DNA of 36,438 nt from Hyphomicrobiales bacterium (GCA_900470965.1 UCCS01000082.1:1-36438), one strand, 5' to 3'; positions 15,677 to 24,764 are shown, counted from the stretch's first letter. The notes: generated from the sequence alone by a model not told the origin. Translations and numbers: made by a program.

Positions 15677-18267
15677 TATGCCACCGTCTTAAGTTCAATC
15701 GACTGGCCCGCTTCGATGGGCGTCTTCCCGTCAAGGCGATGCTTCAAATCGTCCACCGAGATTTCAGCGACCCTGAGGCTGCCTCCGAGCACGGCGAGAG
15801 TGAGACCATCGCCCTTGCGGGTCAATGTGCCGAATGCGCTGCCGGCTGACCAAAATAGACGATAGTCGCCTTTCAATTTCGGTGCGAAGGCAAGCGTGCC
15901 GGAGACGAAATCGGCGCTGAGCCCCGAGAAGGCGTTGACCAGCTGCCAGGCCGACATCGAGCGTGCGTAATAGGAGCCGCATTCGATATCGTTCCAGGGG
16001 TTGCGGCGCGAACCGTCATGGCGGTTGCGGGCGCCGCAGACAATATCCATGCCCTCCTCGATGAGGCCATGCATGATGAGGTGCGAGGCGGCCATATATT
16101 CGATGCCGGTCCAGACCTCTTCGGCATAGGGCGCAGCCACCATCGGCTGGCGAATGCCCTCGGGATAGGTTGCGATCAACAGCCCCGCCTCGTCCTCATA
16201 CGCGTAATTGCGGCAGGGGTTGAAGTGATCTTCCAGCGTCGGGCGGAAGTTGTTTCTGTGCACCGATTTCAGCGCGATCCTGACCTTGTCGGCATCGAGG
16301 AACCCGCCGATCCCGGCGACCTCCGCATGCCATTGGCCGAGGATCTGATCGGAGATGCAGCCCTCGCCCATCTGGTATTTGAGCTCTTGGAATTCCTCCG
16401 ACCAGTAGGTTTCCATGAAACCATCGGCGAGAACGCCGGCGGCGCGGCCGACATCGAAGGGTATCAGCACGTCCTTGTCGGAGAGATCGATCTTCTGGAT
16501 GAACCAACGGCCGTTGAAGAGTTCGGAATTGATATAGGCCGCACCGGCTTTGCCCATGCGCGCCGTCTTTTCCGAGAGCTCGGTATCGCCGAGGGCCGCC
16601 GCCATTTCGGAAACGCCGAGAAGGGCCGCCACATACATGGAGGCGAGCCACGAGTTCGGCCCGAACAGTTCCATATCGAGGGTCTGATGCTGGCGGCCTG
16701 AGAGAATGCCGGTCTGATCGGGATCCCAACGATCAAGGTTTTCGGGCGACCAGGCATATTCGATGGCTCGTTTGACATTCGGCCAGTAGCGGCGCAGCCA
16801 CTCGGTATCGCCGCAAAGCTTCCAGTCTCGATGGGTCTTGATGATCGCGCCGAAATGCCCGTCGGCGCAGGGGCCGATAATATCGAAACCTGAGCCGAGC
16901 GGCAGCTTCTGGCGGAAAGTCAGCCCGCCGGTCGGCAACTGGTTGTAGCTGAATTCGGTCTCGCGCAGCGTCCGCTCGATGGCAGGGAAAAGATGCGAGA
17001 CCGCCTGCTGGTAATTCCAGACATGGGTGCAGGTGCCCTCGCAGGAACCATCCTGGGTATGTTGGCCTTCCCAGGCCCAGAGTTCGCCATTCTCCAGCCG
17101 GATGCAGGTCGCGGTGCGCAGCAGCGCCAGCGTCGCGCTCGCCGCGTCCTTGACTTCTGCCGGAAGCGTCGTTTCGAAAAGTCCGTTGCGGAAGGCCGCG
17201 GTTTGCAAGTGCAATGCGTCCCAGCGCGTCAGGGCTTCAGTAGCGCTTGCGGTCGAATCCGCCCATTGCGTCGCATAATAGTTCGTCCAGCTCGGCGTTG
17301 GCCGATCGGGAATGGCCCCATCAGGCTTGTCGCGATAGGCCCAGTAGACATCGCCTTGCGGGAAGTTCCAGGTGATGACGAAACGCAGCTTCTTACGTCC
17401 TCCGGGTGCCAGGACGAAGCGGGCGCCGAGCGTGCCGTGTTCCGGCTGCAGGCTCATGTGCCGGGAGCTGCGCGGTTCATCGTAGTGTCGCTTCGGCAGA
17501 CGACCGGGCCTTGCAAACTCCTTCCAGTAGACCGAGAGATCGTCGAACCACTGGCCCCGATAGTGATGGTCGGTATGCTCGACATCATCAGCATCCGTTG
17601 CGATCGTCAGATCGCCGCGTTGCGTCGCCGGCAGCGTCGTGTCAGACGAGGTCAGATGCAGGCTGCTGATCCCGCCTTCCCGTCTGAACGTATGGATGCC
17701 GCTGTTCGAGCCGTAATTGCCGAGCGTGCCGGCAAGCGTATAGGTCAGTTCGTCCGCGGTATCGTTGACAACATCGAATTCGAACATCGCAACTGGCATC
17801 GAGGAATCGCGGTCGTTGTGGGGAATGAAAGGGCTCAGCGCCGTAAGCCTGACGCCGCCGGGGAAACGCTGATCGTTAAAGACGAGATCGGCGATCGGGA
17901 AACGCCCGTAAAAATCGACCTCTTGGAAATGCGGCACGCCGACCAGCGTCTGGCGGTTGGCGCCATGGCCAAAACCGTCGAACATCTTGCGCAGGCCCGG
18001 CGCGCCGGAAGGGTTCAGATCATAGGGGCCGTTGAGCACACGGGCATCGACCAGTTCCCCACCCTTCTCGGCCTTGATGGCGAAATGCGAGTAGCCGTTA
18101 TAGCCCTGCAGCGCCGGCCGGTTGCGGATCGACCAATCGATCAGCCGGCCGCTGCCGGAGATCGACAGGCCGCCGGAGCCGATGCCGCCGAGAGGAAAAG
18201 CAATATGGCGCGTGCGTGCGCCTTTATAGGCAAAGCGAGGTTCGATGGAAGCGAGATCATCCCACAT
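15676..18267 (-). CDS. GH116 family glycoside hydrolase (non-lysosomal glucosylceramidase-like)
   Basis: An 863-residue glycosidase related to GBA2/TxGH116 enzymes, which remove beta-linked glucose or xylose. The N-terminal beta-sandwich domain begins with FPLGGIGSGGLSISGSGRL at 24-42 and runs to about residue 340. The C-terminal (alpha/alpha)6 barrel contains HTQDGSCEGTCTHVWNY (403-419), RRYWPNVKRAIEYAW and EGCISDQILGQW (635-646). Asp640 in SDQxxGQW corresponds by context to the family acid/base residue. I could not place the nucleophile Glu with confidence. There is no signal peptide, so it should act in the cytoplasm on an imported glycoside. It lies 19 nt after the second permease and overlaps the ATPase gene (TAATG). 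Confidence 0.9.
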   Translation of the reverse strand: MWDDLASIEPRFAYKGARTRHIAFPLGGIGSGGLSISGSGRLIDWSIRNRPALQGYNGYSHFAIKAEKGGELVDARVLNGPYDLNPSGAPGLRKMFDGFGHGANRQTLVGVPHFQEVDFYGRFPIADLVFNDQRFPGGVRLTALSPFIPHNDRDSSMPVAMFEFDVVNDTADELTYTLAGTLGNYGSNSGIHTFRREGGISSLHLTSSDTTLPATQRGDLTIATDADDVEHTDHHYRGQWFDDLSVYWKEFARPGRLPKRHYDEPRSSRHMSLQPEHGTLGARFVLAPGGRKKLRFVITWNFPQGDVYWAYRDKPDGAIPDRPTPSWTNYYATQWADSTASATEALTRWDALHLQTAAFRNGLFETTLPAEVKDAASATLALLRTATCIRLENGELWAWEGQHTQDGSCEGTCTHVWNYQQAVSHLFPAIERTLRETEFSYNQLPTGGLTFRQKLPLGSGFDIIGPCADGHFGAIIKTHRDWKLCGDTEWLRRYWPNVKRAIEYAWSPENLDRWDPDQTGILSGRQHQTLDMELFGPNSWLASMYVAALLGVSEMAAALGDTELSEKTARMGKAGAAYINSELFNGRWFIQKIDLSDKDVLIPFDVGRAAGVLADGFMETYWSEEFQELKYQMGEGCISDQILGQWHAEVAGIGGFLDADKVRIALKSVHRNNFRPTLEDHFNPCRNYAYEDEAGLLIATYPEGIRQPMVAAPYAEEVWTGIEYMAASHLIMHGLIEEGMDIVCGARNRHDGSRRNPWNDIECGSYYARSMSAWQLVNAFSGLSADFVSGTLAFAPKLKGDYRLFWSAGSAFGTLTRKGDGLTLAVLGGSLRVAEISVDDLKHRLDGKTPIEAGQSIELKTVA

Positions 18268-18286
18268 GAAATCAATGTCCCTGATG

Positions 18287-19138
18287 TTAGTTCTTGATGC
18301 CGCTCATCGTGATGCCTTCGATCACGAATTTCTGGGCGAGGAGAAAGAGGAGAACGACGGGCAGGATCGACATGCTCATCGCCGCCATCACCACCGAGAG
18401 ATTGCCGGAGGCCATGTAGCCGCGCAGCACGTCCATCGCGACCGGAAGCGTCAGCGATTCATTCGAGCTCAAAAGCACCTTGGCCTGGAAATAATAGTTC
18501 CAGGTCTGGGTGAAAGTGATGATACCGAGGGCCGAGAGTGCCGGGCGAAGCTGCGGTAGCGAGATCCGCCAGAAGATTTTGAAATAGCCGGCGCCATCCA
18601 TCAGCGCCGCTTCCTCCAGCGCCTTCGGCTGGCTGAGCATGAATTGCCGCACCAGGAAGATGCCGAAACTGGAGGTGAGATACATAAGCGCCAGCCCGAT
18701 CGGCTTGTCGAGCAGGCCGAGCCGCGCATAGCCGAGATAGATCGGCAGGATCGTCACCTGGGCTGGAAACATCAGTCCGATAAGCAGGATGAAGAACAAT
18801 GTATCGCGTCCGCGGAAGTTCAGCCTGGCGAAGGCGAAAGCCGCGAACGTGCAGGTCACCATCTGGCCGACGGTGACGATGACGGCGATCATGACCGAGT
18901 TGAAATAGATCTCCAGGAACGGCACGCGCGAGGCCAGCACCTGCCGATAGTTGGTGAGGTTGAAATTCGGCGGCAGGAAGCTCGGCGGCAGCTTGTAGGC
19001 ATCCGAGACCGGCCGGAACGACATCGAGAACAACCAGAGGAAGGGCAGCAGCATGCCGATCGCCATCACCACCATGGTGGCGATGATCGCCCAGTCGATC
19101 CAGCGCCGGGCCGCGCGTGTCTGCATCATACTGTTCAT
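18287..19138 (-). CDS. Carbohydrate ABC transporter permease (MalG/UgpE family)
   Basis: A 283-residue inner-membrane permease with about six helices, the second membrane subunit of the sugar importer. Family features include LPFLWLFSMSFRP near the first helix, the MalG-like PAQVTILPIYLGYARLGLLD, and the EAA loop EEAALMDGAGYFKIFWRISLPQLRPAL. The ATG at 19138 forms an ATGA overlap with the upstream permease stop and is preferred over the in-frame ATG at 19150, which would lie four codons deeper inside the upstream gene. The GH116 gene follows after 19 nt. Confidence 0.93.
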   Translation of the reverse strand: MNSMMQTRAARRWIDWAIIATMVVMAIGMLLPFLWLFSMSFRPVSDAYKLPPSFLPPNFNLTNYRQVLASRVPFLEIYFNSVMIAVIVTVGQMVTCTFAAFAFARLNFRGRDTLFFILLIGLMFPAQVTILPIYLGYARLGLLDKPIGLALMYLTSSFGIFLVRQFMLSQPKALEEAALMDGAGYFKIFWRISLPQLRPALSALGIITFTQTWNYYFQAKVLLSSNESLTLPVAMDVLRGYMASGNLSVVMAAMSMSILPVVLLFLLAQKFVIEGITMSGIKN

Positions 19139-20067
19139 TGCTGCACCCACTTGCGCGAGAGGACCTGCTGGATGGCGGTGATGATGAGGATGATCACGGT
19201 CATAACGACCGAAATCGAGGCGGCATAGCCGATCTGGAAGCTGCCGAAGCCCTCCTCGACGATCTGGATCGACAGCGAGCGCGTGGCGTCACCCGGACCG
19301 CCCTGCGTCAGGATGACGATCGATTCAAACACCTGCAGCGCGCCGATCGAGGCGTAGACGATGCAGAAGAAGACGACTGGCGAGATATAGGGCAGCGTGA
19401 TGCGGAAGAACTGGCGCCAGGCAGGCGTCCCGTCCATCACCGCCGCCTCCAGGATATTCTTCGGCACGCCCTGGAGGGCTGCGATGAAGATGATCATGAA
19501 GAAGCCGGTATTCTTCCAGACGTCCATGATGATGATCGAGGTCATCGCCTGGCCGGCATCGGTGAGCCAGCGTACACCCGGCAGACCGATCAGCCGCAGG
19601 TAGTAATTGATGACACCGAGATCATCGCCATAAAAATAGGTCCAGACGATCGAGACGAAGGCGGCAGCGATGATGACCGGCAGAAAGAAGGCGAGCCGGA
19701 AGAAATAGAGCAGCCAGCCCGGCATGGCGCGGTTCAGCGCCAGCGCCAGTACAAGCCCGATCGAAACGTTGAAAGTGACAGCAAAGAGCGCGAAGCGCAG
19801 CGTGTTCCAGAGGATCTGAAGCGAGCGCTGATCTGTGAAGAAGCGGACGAAGTTGTCGAAACCGACCCATTGCGAACCGAGCATTGGATCGTAATAGGCA
19901 AAGGCGAGGATCGTTGTGACGATGACAGGCGCGATGACGAAGGTCAGGTAAAGCACCGTTGCCGGCAGCACGAAGAGATAGCCGGTCGCTGCCTGCGCGC
20001 GGCGTAGCTGTGAAGGCTGGTGTCTTTCGAAAGTGGCGGTCATGGCATCTGCTCGAATGGCGGACAT
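19135..20067 (-). CDS. Carbohydrate ABC transporter permease (MalF/UgpA family)
   Basis: A 310-residue inner-membrane permease, the partner of the MalG-type subunit. Hydrophobic helices begin near residue 25 (ATGYLFVLPATVLYLTFVIA), and the EAA loop is EAAVMDGTPAWRQFFRITLP. TQGGPGDATRSLSIQIVEEGF is the typical UgpA/LacF C-terminal periplasmic segment. The start could be 20067 or the in-frame ATG at 20043; neither has a strong ribosome site. A 98-nt gap separates it from the binding-protein gene, and the 3' end overlaps the next permease by four bases. Confidence 0.92.
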   Translation of the reverse strand: MSAIRADAMTATFERHQPSQLRRAQAATGYLFVLPATVLYLTFVIAPVIVTTILAFAYYDPMLGSQWVGFDNFVRFFTDQRSLQILWNTLRFALFAVTFNVSIGLVLALALNRAMPGWLLYFFRLAFFLPVIIAAAFVSIVWTYFYGDDLGVINYYLRLIGLPGVRWLTDAGQAMTSIIIMDVWKNTGFFMIIFIAALQGVPKNILEAAVMDGTPAWRQFFRITLPYISPVVFFCIVYASIGALQVFESIVILTQGGPGDATRSLSIQIVEEGFGSFQIGYAASISVVMTVIILIITAIQQVLSRKWVQQ

Positions 20068-20104
20068 GGTTTGTCATCCGCCGCGCCCGGAATGGCAGAT
20101 GCCT

Positions 20105-20118
20105 GCATGGCAACATGC
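20105..20118. other. Small intercistronic hairpin between binding protein and permease genes
   Basis: GCATG-GCAA-CATGC forms a 5-bp stem in the 98-nt gap between the binding-protein stop and the first permease. Gaps of this kind in sugar ABC operons often hold mRNA-processing or attenuation hairpins that keep binding-protein levels high. The stem is short and the assignment weak. Confidence 0.25.
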
Positions 20119-20165
20119 CACCCGGCCGCGACGGCGGGAGGGCGATCGTGAGAACCCTAGATCGA

Positions 20166-21449
20166 TCAGCCGCCCATGCGCTTCTTCAGCCGCTCGAAGG
20201 AAGCGTTGAGCTCGGCATCTGCCTGCTTTACGCCATCGGCGATCGAGACCTCGCCGGCCATCATTGCCGTGTAGTAGCGGATGAAGATCTTCTCGACCTC
20301 CTGGAAATTGGCAGGAGACGGCACAGCCTTGGTGTTCGGCAGCGTCTGGTAATAGAGCGCGGCACTCGGCGGGAAGCTCAGGAAACCCGGGGTCTCGGCC
20401 GCCGACTTGCGGCCGGGAACGCCGCCGCCCTTTTCACCCTCCTCCTTCTGCGTCTCCTCGCTTGTCAGCTCGAGGATCAGCGCCTTGGCAAGATCGGGCT
20501 CTTTGCTCGTCTTGGCGACAGCATAACCGCCGAAGCCGATCACGGTCGTGTCGGTTACCTTGCTCGGCGGAATGGCGACATCCATGTTGAGCTTGTTGTT
20601 CTTGGCGCTCTGGACGATCCAGTGACCGCGACTGATCATCGCCACCTGGCCGGCCATGAACTGGTTGTCCATCATATCCTTGCCAGGGATCGGCGAGACG
20701 CCGTCGACATGGATGAGGTCGTGGAGGAACTGCAGGCTTTCGGCGACCTTGGGGTCGAGCATGTTGGATGCCGTCCACTCGTCGTTGATAGCGCCGGTGC
20801 CATTCGAGAAGAACCATGGCTGGACGAAGAAGTTCTGGTTCGGCACCTCATAACCGAACTGGGTGACATTGCCCGACGCATCCTTGACCGTCAGCTTCTT
20901 GGCGACGTCGCGGAATTCGTCCCAGGTCCATTTGCCGTCCTTCGGATAGGCAATCCCGGCCTTGTCGAACAGATCCCTGTTGTAGTTGATCATGATGTTG
21001 TTCCAGCCGATCGGGATATAGTTGATATCCCCCTTGTAGCTCGACTGCTTGAAGAGGCTCGGCGCGAAGTCGGAAAAGCCCGGATTGGCGGCCACGAAAT
21101 CGTTGAGCGGCAGAAAGAGAGAGCGCGACGAGAAGCTCTGGAAGGTCTCGATCGCCGTGCCATAGACATCGGCCTGCTGGCCGGAATTGAACTGGCTGAA
21201 GACCTTGGTGACATAGTCGCCCCAGCCGGTCGAAATCGGATCGACGGAAAGCTCGACCTTGACGTTGGGATATTTCTTGTTGAAACGCGCAATCGCGTTG
21301 GTCATGGCCGATAGTTCGGCGTCACCGCCGAAGCCCTGCATCTTCAGGGTCGCCGTGACATCCGATTGCGCAAAGGTGCGGCCGACACTTGCGCCGACGG
21401 CAAGAGCGGCAGACGAAATCAGCAGCGAACGCCGCGAGAACTCATGCAT
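20166..21449 (-). CDS. Sugar ABC transporter substrate-binding protein (family 1), Tat-like signal
   Basis: A 427-residue periplasmic sugar-binding protein. The N-terminus HEFSRRSLLISSAALAVG has a twin-arginine pattern (SRRSLL) followed by a hydrophobic core and cleavage near TFA-Q. Family 1 features include FNKKYPNVKVELSVDP, PIGWNNIMINYNRDLFDKAG and WTWDEFRDVAKKL. The frame is open further upstream to 21626, but ATG 21449 has a strong AGGGAGG ribosome site and starts directly with the signal peptide. The upstream extension would also read through one of the operator palindromes. This is the first gene of the operon and lies divergent from the LacI regulator. The ligand is unknown, probably a glucoside or xyloside. 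Confidence 0.93.
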   Translation of the reverse strand: MHEFSRRSLLISSAALAVGASVGRTFAQSDVTATLKMQGFGGDAELSAMTNAIARFNKKYPNVKVELSVDPISTGWGDYVTKVFSQFNSGQQADVYGTAIETFQSFSSRSLFLPLNDFVAANPGFSDFAPSLFKQSSYKGDINYIPIGWNNIMINYNRDLFDKAGIAYPKDGKWTWDEFRDVAKKLTVKDASGNVTQFGYEVPNQNFFVQPWFFSNGTGAINDEWTASNMLDPKVAESLQFLHDLIHVDGVSPIPGKDMMDNQFMAGQVAMISRGHWIVQSAKNNKLNMDVAIPPSKVTDTTVIGFGGYAVAKTSKEPDLAKALILELTSEETQKEEGEKGGGVPGRKSAAETPGFLSFPPSAALYYQTLPNTKAVPSPANFQEVEKIFIRYYTAMMAGEVSIADGVKQADAELNASFERLKKRMGG

Positions 21450-21506
21450 GTGATCCTCCCTATGCGCCTCCTCCGGCGCGTTCCCATCTATCCGGCCTCC
21501 ACCGGT

Positions 21507-21518
21507 CGAAACGTTTCG
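21507..21518. promoter_or_regulatory. LacI-type operator palindrome CGAAACGTTTCG (site 1)
   Basis: A perfect 12-bp palindrome with the central CG step typical of LacI-family operators. It lies 57 nt upstream of the binding-protein ATG. An identical copy lies 78 bp away. Confidence 0.8.
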
Positions 21519-21584
21519 TATGCTGTTACTGAAATATCGCGGATCCAGCTCTTCCTCGGTCCCGCGTGGCGTCATTTGCTTAGT

Positions 21585-21596
21585 CGAAACGTTTCG
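21585..21596. promoter_or_regulatory. LacI-type operator palindrome CGAAACGTTTCG (site 2)
   Basis: A second identical copy, 62 nt upstream of the regulator's ATG. Both copies share the flanks GTCGAAACGTTTCGTAT. Its position suggests autoregulation, and possibly looping with site 1. Confidence 0.8.
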
Positions 21597-21658
21597 TATA
21601 AGAGCATCAGAAGGCCCTCGTGGCAAGAGGGTTCGACAAAAAGCGCTGGGGAGGATGC

Positions 21659-22690
21659 ATGGCCACCATCAAAGACGTGGCAAAACGGGCGGGTGTCGCC
21701 ATATCGACTGCATCGGCCGCGCTCAACCGCTCAGCTCCCGTCAGCGACGAGGTGATTGCCAAGGTCGAGGCTGCCGTCCGCGACATCGGATATATCCCGC
21801 ATGCCGGCGCGCGCAGCCTGCGCATGGGCCAGTCGCGGCTGATCGGCCTGATATTGCCCGATATCACCAACCCACATTTCGCCAAGGTCGCCAAGGTCGT
21901 CGAATCCGCCTGCCTCAATGCTGGTTACATGGCGGCGGTCTATTCGACGAGCGAGGATCATGATCGCGAGCAGCAGATCCTGACCATGATGCGCATGCAG
22001 CGCGTCGAAGGGCTTATCATCATTCCGACACGCTCGGATGCCGAACATGGCGCTCGCATGGTCGACAAGATCCATGTGCCGACGATCCTCCTCGACAGCT
22101 TCATCGAGGGCTTGCCCTATGACGTGATCAAGCTAGACAATATCGCCGCCGGCCGCATCGCCACGGAGCATCTGATCGGCCTTGGTCACAGACGGATTGC
22201 AGTGACCGTCGGGCGCAACAACATCATCACCGGTGAAGATCGTCTTGCCGGCTATATGCAAGCCCATGCCGCCCATGACCTGCCGGTTGATCCAGGTCTG
22301 CTGCTTCAGGGGCGTTTCGACCAGGCGCTCGCGCATGACAGCACGATCAGGCGCATGCGCGAGCCGGATCCGCCGACCGCGATTTTTGCACTGTCGAACA
22401 TGATGACGCTCGGCGTCCTGAATGCGCTGCGCGAATTGGGTATTAGAGTGCCTGATGACGTCTCGGTCATCGGGATAGACGATTTCGATTTTGCAAACAT
22501 CATGAACCCACCGCCGACAGTCGTTGCGGCCCCGGTGCTCGAGATGGCCCAAAAGGCGATCTCCACGCTTCTCAGCGAGATCTCCGACAAAACGCCGCCA
22601 AGTGCCGCGCGGACGATCTTTTCCCCAAAGCTGATCCTTCGCGAATCCTGCGCGGCACCCGCAGCCGAGCGGGCAGAGAGCATGACCTGA
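21659..22690 (+). CDS. LacI family transcriptional regulator of the GH116/sugar transport operon
   Basis: A 343-residue DNA-binding regulator. The N-terminal helix-turn-helix and hinge read ATIKDVAKRAGVAISTASAA and onward to GYIPHAGARSLR. The rest is a periplasmic-binding-protein-like effector domain (IGLILPDITNPHFAKV, then VIGIDDFDFANIMNPPPTVV). ATG 21659 is chosen because GGGGAGG lies just upstream and the HTH starts at once; an in-frame start at 21620 would add 13 unlikely residues. It is divergent from the sugar operon with paired CGAAACGTTTCG sites between them. The effector is probably the imported or hydrolysed sugar. Confidence 0.95.
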   Translation: MATIKDVAKRAGVAISTASAALNRSAPVSDEVIAKVEAAVRDIGYIPHAGARSLRMGQSRLIGLILPDITNPHFAKVAKVVESACLNAGYMAAVYSTSEDHDREQQILTMMRMQRVEGLIIIPTRSDAEHGARMVDKIHVPTILLDSFIEGLPYDVIKLDNIAAGRIATEHLIGLGHRRIAVTVGRNNIITGEDRLAGYMQAHAAHDLPVDPGLLLQGRFDQALAHDSTIRRMREPDPPTAIFALSNMMTLGVLNALRELGIRVPDDVSVIGIDDFDFANIMNPPPTVVAAPVLEMAQKAISTLLSEISDKTPPSAARTIFSPKLILRESCAAPAAERAESMT

Positions 22691-22820
22691 GAAGCAGCAG
22701 TCGATTGAGATCTGCGCGGCGTCGCATACCATTGTGTTCGCTTCATAAAAGCATCATGCGCATTTGCAATGAGAAACGCCGAACTGCTCGCCATCCTCAG
22801 TCATCACACGGATTGTCTTC

Positions 22821-23654
22821 ATGAAATTGTCTTCGACCGCCGCGCGTCTGTCACCAACAGCCTCGCCCCGCCTTCTCGTACTCGCCGAAACAGCCCTCAA
22901 GGCAGGAGAGACGGCGCGCAATGCGCTCAGACGACGCACGGCCGCCGAGATGGTCCACAAGGCGCCGCGCGATTACCAGACGGAAATCGATGTCGCGGTT
23001 GAACGGATCATCGTCGAGGAGATGATGGGCGCATTCCCCGCCTATGCGATTAAGGGCGAGGAAGAGGTCGGCAACCGGCAGGCCGGCGCGGATGCACCGG
23101 TCATCTATATCGACCCGATCGACGGCACGACCAATTTTGCCTGGGGCATCCCGCATTTCGGCATGACGATCTCGATCGCCGAGGCCGGCCGTGTCGTTGC
23201 GGGCGTCGTCTATGACGCCATGCAGGACGAGCTCTTCAGTGCGGAGGCCGGCAGCGGCGCCTGGCTGAACGGCGAACAGATCCATTGCGCCGCGGTTGCC
23301 GATATCCAGAACGTGCTCGTCGGTGCCGGCCTGCCGATCCCCGGCCAGGTCAAGGCGGTCCCGGAAGAGCTTTATTTCGATGCCGTCAAGCGCCTTATGG
23401 CCAATACCGCCGGCGTGCGTCGTCTCGGTTCGGCAGCGCTTTCGATCGCCTATGTCGCCTGCGGCCGGCTGGACGGCTTTTTCGAGGACGGCCTGTCGGT
23501 CCATGACTTTGGCGCCTCGGCACTGATGGTCGAGGAAGCGGGCGGTATCGTCACGAGGTTTTCAGGCGCCGCCGTCACCGGCAAAGGCGACATCCTGGCG
23601 GCAAGCAAGGCACTCTATCCCTGGCTGCAGGAAGGTTTTCAGCCGAAGGCCTGA
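22821..23654 (+). CDS. Inositol monophosphatase family protein
   Basis: A 277-residue Mg-dependent phosphatase of the IMPase/FBPase superfamily. Metal-binding motifs are visible: GEEEVG at 79-84, DPIDGTTNF at 98-106 and, near the C-terminus, HDFGASALMVEEAGG with Asp229 (family WDxAAG). The first 20 residues are unconserved and the true start may be slightly downstream; no good ribosome site precedes ATG 22821. It lies 130 nt after the LacI gene on the same strand and ends 6 nt from the convergent ABC operon. The substrate could be inositol phosphate, another sugar phosphate, or histidinol phosphate. Confidence 0.88.
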   Translation: MKLSSTAARLSPTASPRLLVLAETALKAGETARNALRRRTAAEMVHKAPRDYQTEIDVAVERIIVEEMMGAFPAYAIKGEEEVGNRQAGADAPVIYIDPIDGTTNFAWGIPHFGMTISIAEAGRVVAGVVYDAMQDELFSAEAGSGAWLNGEQIHCAAVADIQNVLVGAGLPIPGQVKAVPEELYFDAVKRLMANTAGVRRLGSAALSIAYVACGRLDGFFEDGLSVHDFGASALMVEEAGGIVTRFSGAAVTGKGDILAASKALYPWLQEGFQPKA

Positions 23655-23660
23655 GACACG

Positions 23661-24740
23661 TCAGGCCGTAAAGAGCGGCTGCACGGTTGCAGCCGTTGCT
23701 GCCACTGCCGATTGGTGGATCAGCGCATTGTCGCGGAAGGCGAAGAAGCCGGAGCAGCTGGTAGTGACGACCATCCCGGCTCTGATCATATCGGTCGGCG
23801 CAAACATTGCCTTCAGCCGGATACCATCGGCAAGATCGATATCGACAATCTTGTGCGTGCCGAAATCGCTGACCCGGTGGACGGTCGCGTCTGCCGGCCG
23901 GCTGATAGGGCGCACCGTCAGGGCTTCCGGACGCATCGCCAGCGTCACCGGACCATCCGCAACGGGGATCGAAAAGCCGAAAAGCGGATGCGTGCAGACC
24001 CCGTTGCGGATCTCGCTCTCAACGAAATTCATCGAGCCTATGAAGCCCGCGACGAAAGCCGTCTGTGGCTCGCGATAGATTGTGCTCGGCGGAGCCACCT
24101 GTTCTGTGCGGCCATCGCGCATGACGACGATGCGGTCGGCAAGTGCCAGGGCCTCGTCCTGACCGTGGGTGACGAACAATGTCGTGATGCCGAGCCGCTG
24201 CTGGATGTCGCGGACCTCCTCCCGCAGCCGCTCGCGCAGATGCTGGTCGAGGCTGGCGAACGGCTCGTCCAGCAGCAGGATCTTCGGCTCGAGGACGAGC
24301 GAGCGGGCAAGTGCGACGCGCTGCTGCTGGCCGCCGGAAAGCTGCGTCACTGAGCGCCGTCCGTAGTCGGCAAGACCGACGAGGGCGAGAGCGTCCTCGA
24401 CGCGCTGGCGGATCTCGGCCTTCGGCAGGCGCCGCAGCTTCAGGCCGAAGGCGATATTGTTGAAGACATCCATATGCGTCCAGAGCGCATGGCTCTGGAA
24501 GACCATGCCGGTCGGGCGCCGCTCCGGCGGCAGGTTCGTCACATCCCTGGCGTCGATGCGAATGCTGCCTTCGCTCGGCCGCTCGAAGCCGCCGATCATG
24601 CGAAGCAGCGTCGATTTGCCGGAACCCGAGGGGCCGAGCAGGCAGACGAGTTCGCCGTCACCGACCTCGAGCGAGAAGTCGCGGACGGCAAAGGTGTGGC
24701 CGAAGCTCTTCGCAACGCCTTCGATCGCCAGATGTGCCAT
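23661..24740 (-). CDS. ABC transporter ATP-binding protein (FbpC/PotA/AfuC type)
   Basis: A 359-residue ATPase for the binding-protein-dependent importer encoded by the next three upstream genes. It contains GPSGSGKST near 36-44, MVFQSHALWTHM, LSGGQQQRVALAR, ILLLDEPFASLD and FVTHGQDEAL. A C-terminal TOBE domain follows (MRPEALTVRP). These features put it in the group handling iron, polyamines, phosphonates or sugar phosphates. It is the last gene of the operon, 24 nt after the permease, and its end almost touches the convergent phosphatase gene. Confidence 0.92.
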   Translation of the reverse strand: MAHLAIEGVAKSFGHTFAVRDFSLEVGDGELVCLLGPSGSGKSTLLRMIGGFERPSEGSIRIDARDVTNLPPERRPTGMVFQSHALWTHMDVFNNIAFGLKLRRLPKAEIRQRVEDALALVGLADYGRRSVTQLSGGQQQRVALARSLVLEPKILLLDEPFASLDQHLRERLREEVRDIQQRLGITTLFVTHGQDEALALADRIVVMRDGRTEQVAPPSTIYREPQTAFVAGFIGSMNFVESEIRNGVCTHPLFGFSIPVADGPVTLAMRPEALTVRPISRPADATVHRVSDFGTHKIVDIDLADGIRLKAMFAPTDMIRAGMVVTTSCSGFFAFRDNALIHQSAVAATAATVQPLFTA

Positions 24741-24764
24741 TCTTGAAACCCTTTCTGCCGGCGT

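Noticed and set aside
16993..18297. 434-codon + strand open frame opposite the GH116 gene
   Set aside because: Antisense shadow; the GH116 frame has family motifs and fits the operon.
19959..21314. 451-codon + strand open frame opposite the sugar-binding protein gene
   Set aside because: Antisense shadow of a gene with signal peptide, ribosome site and operon context.
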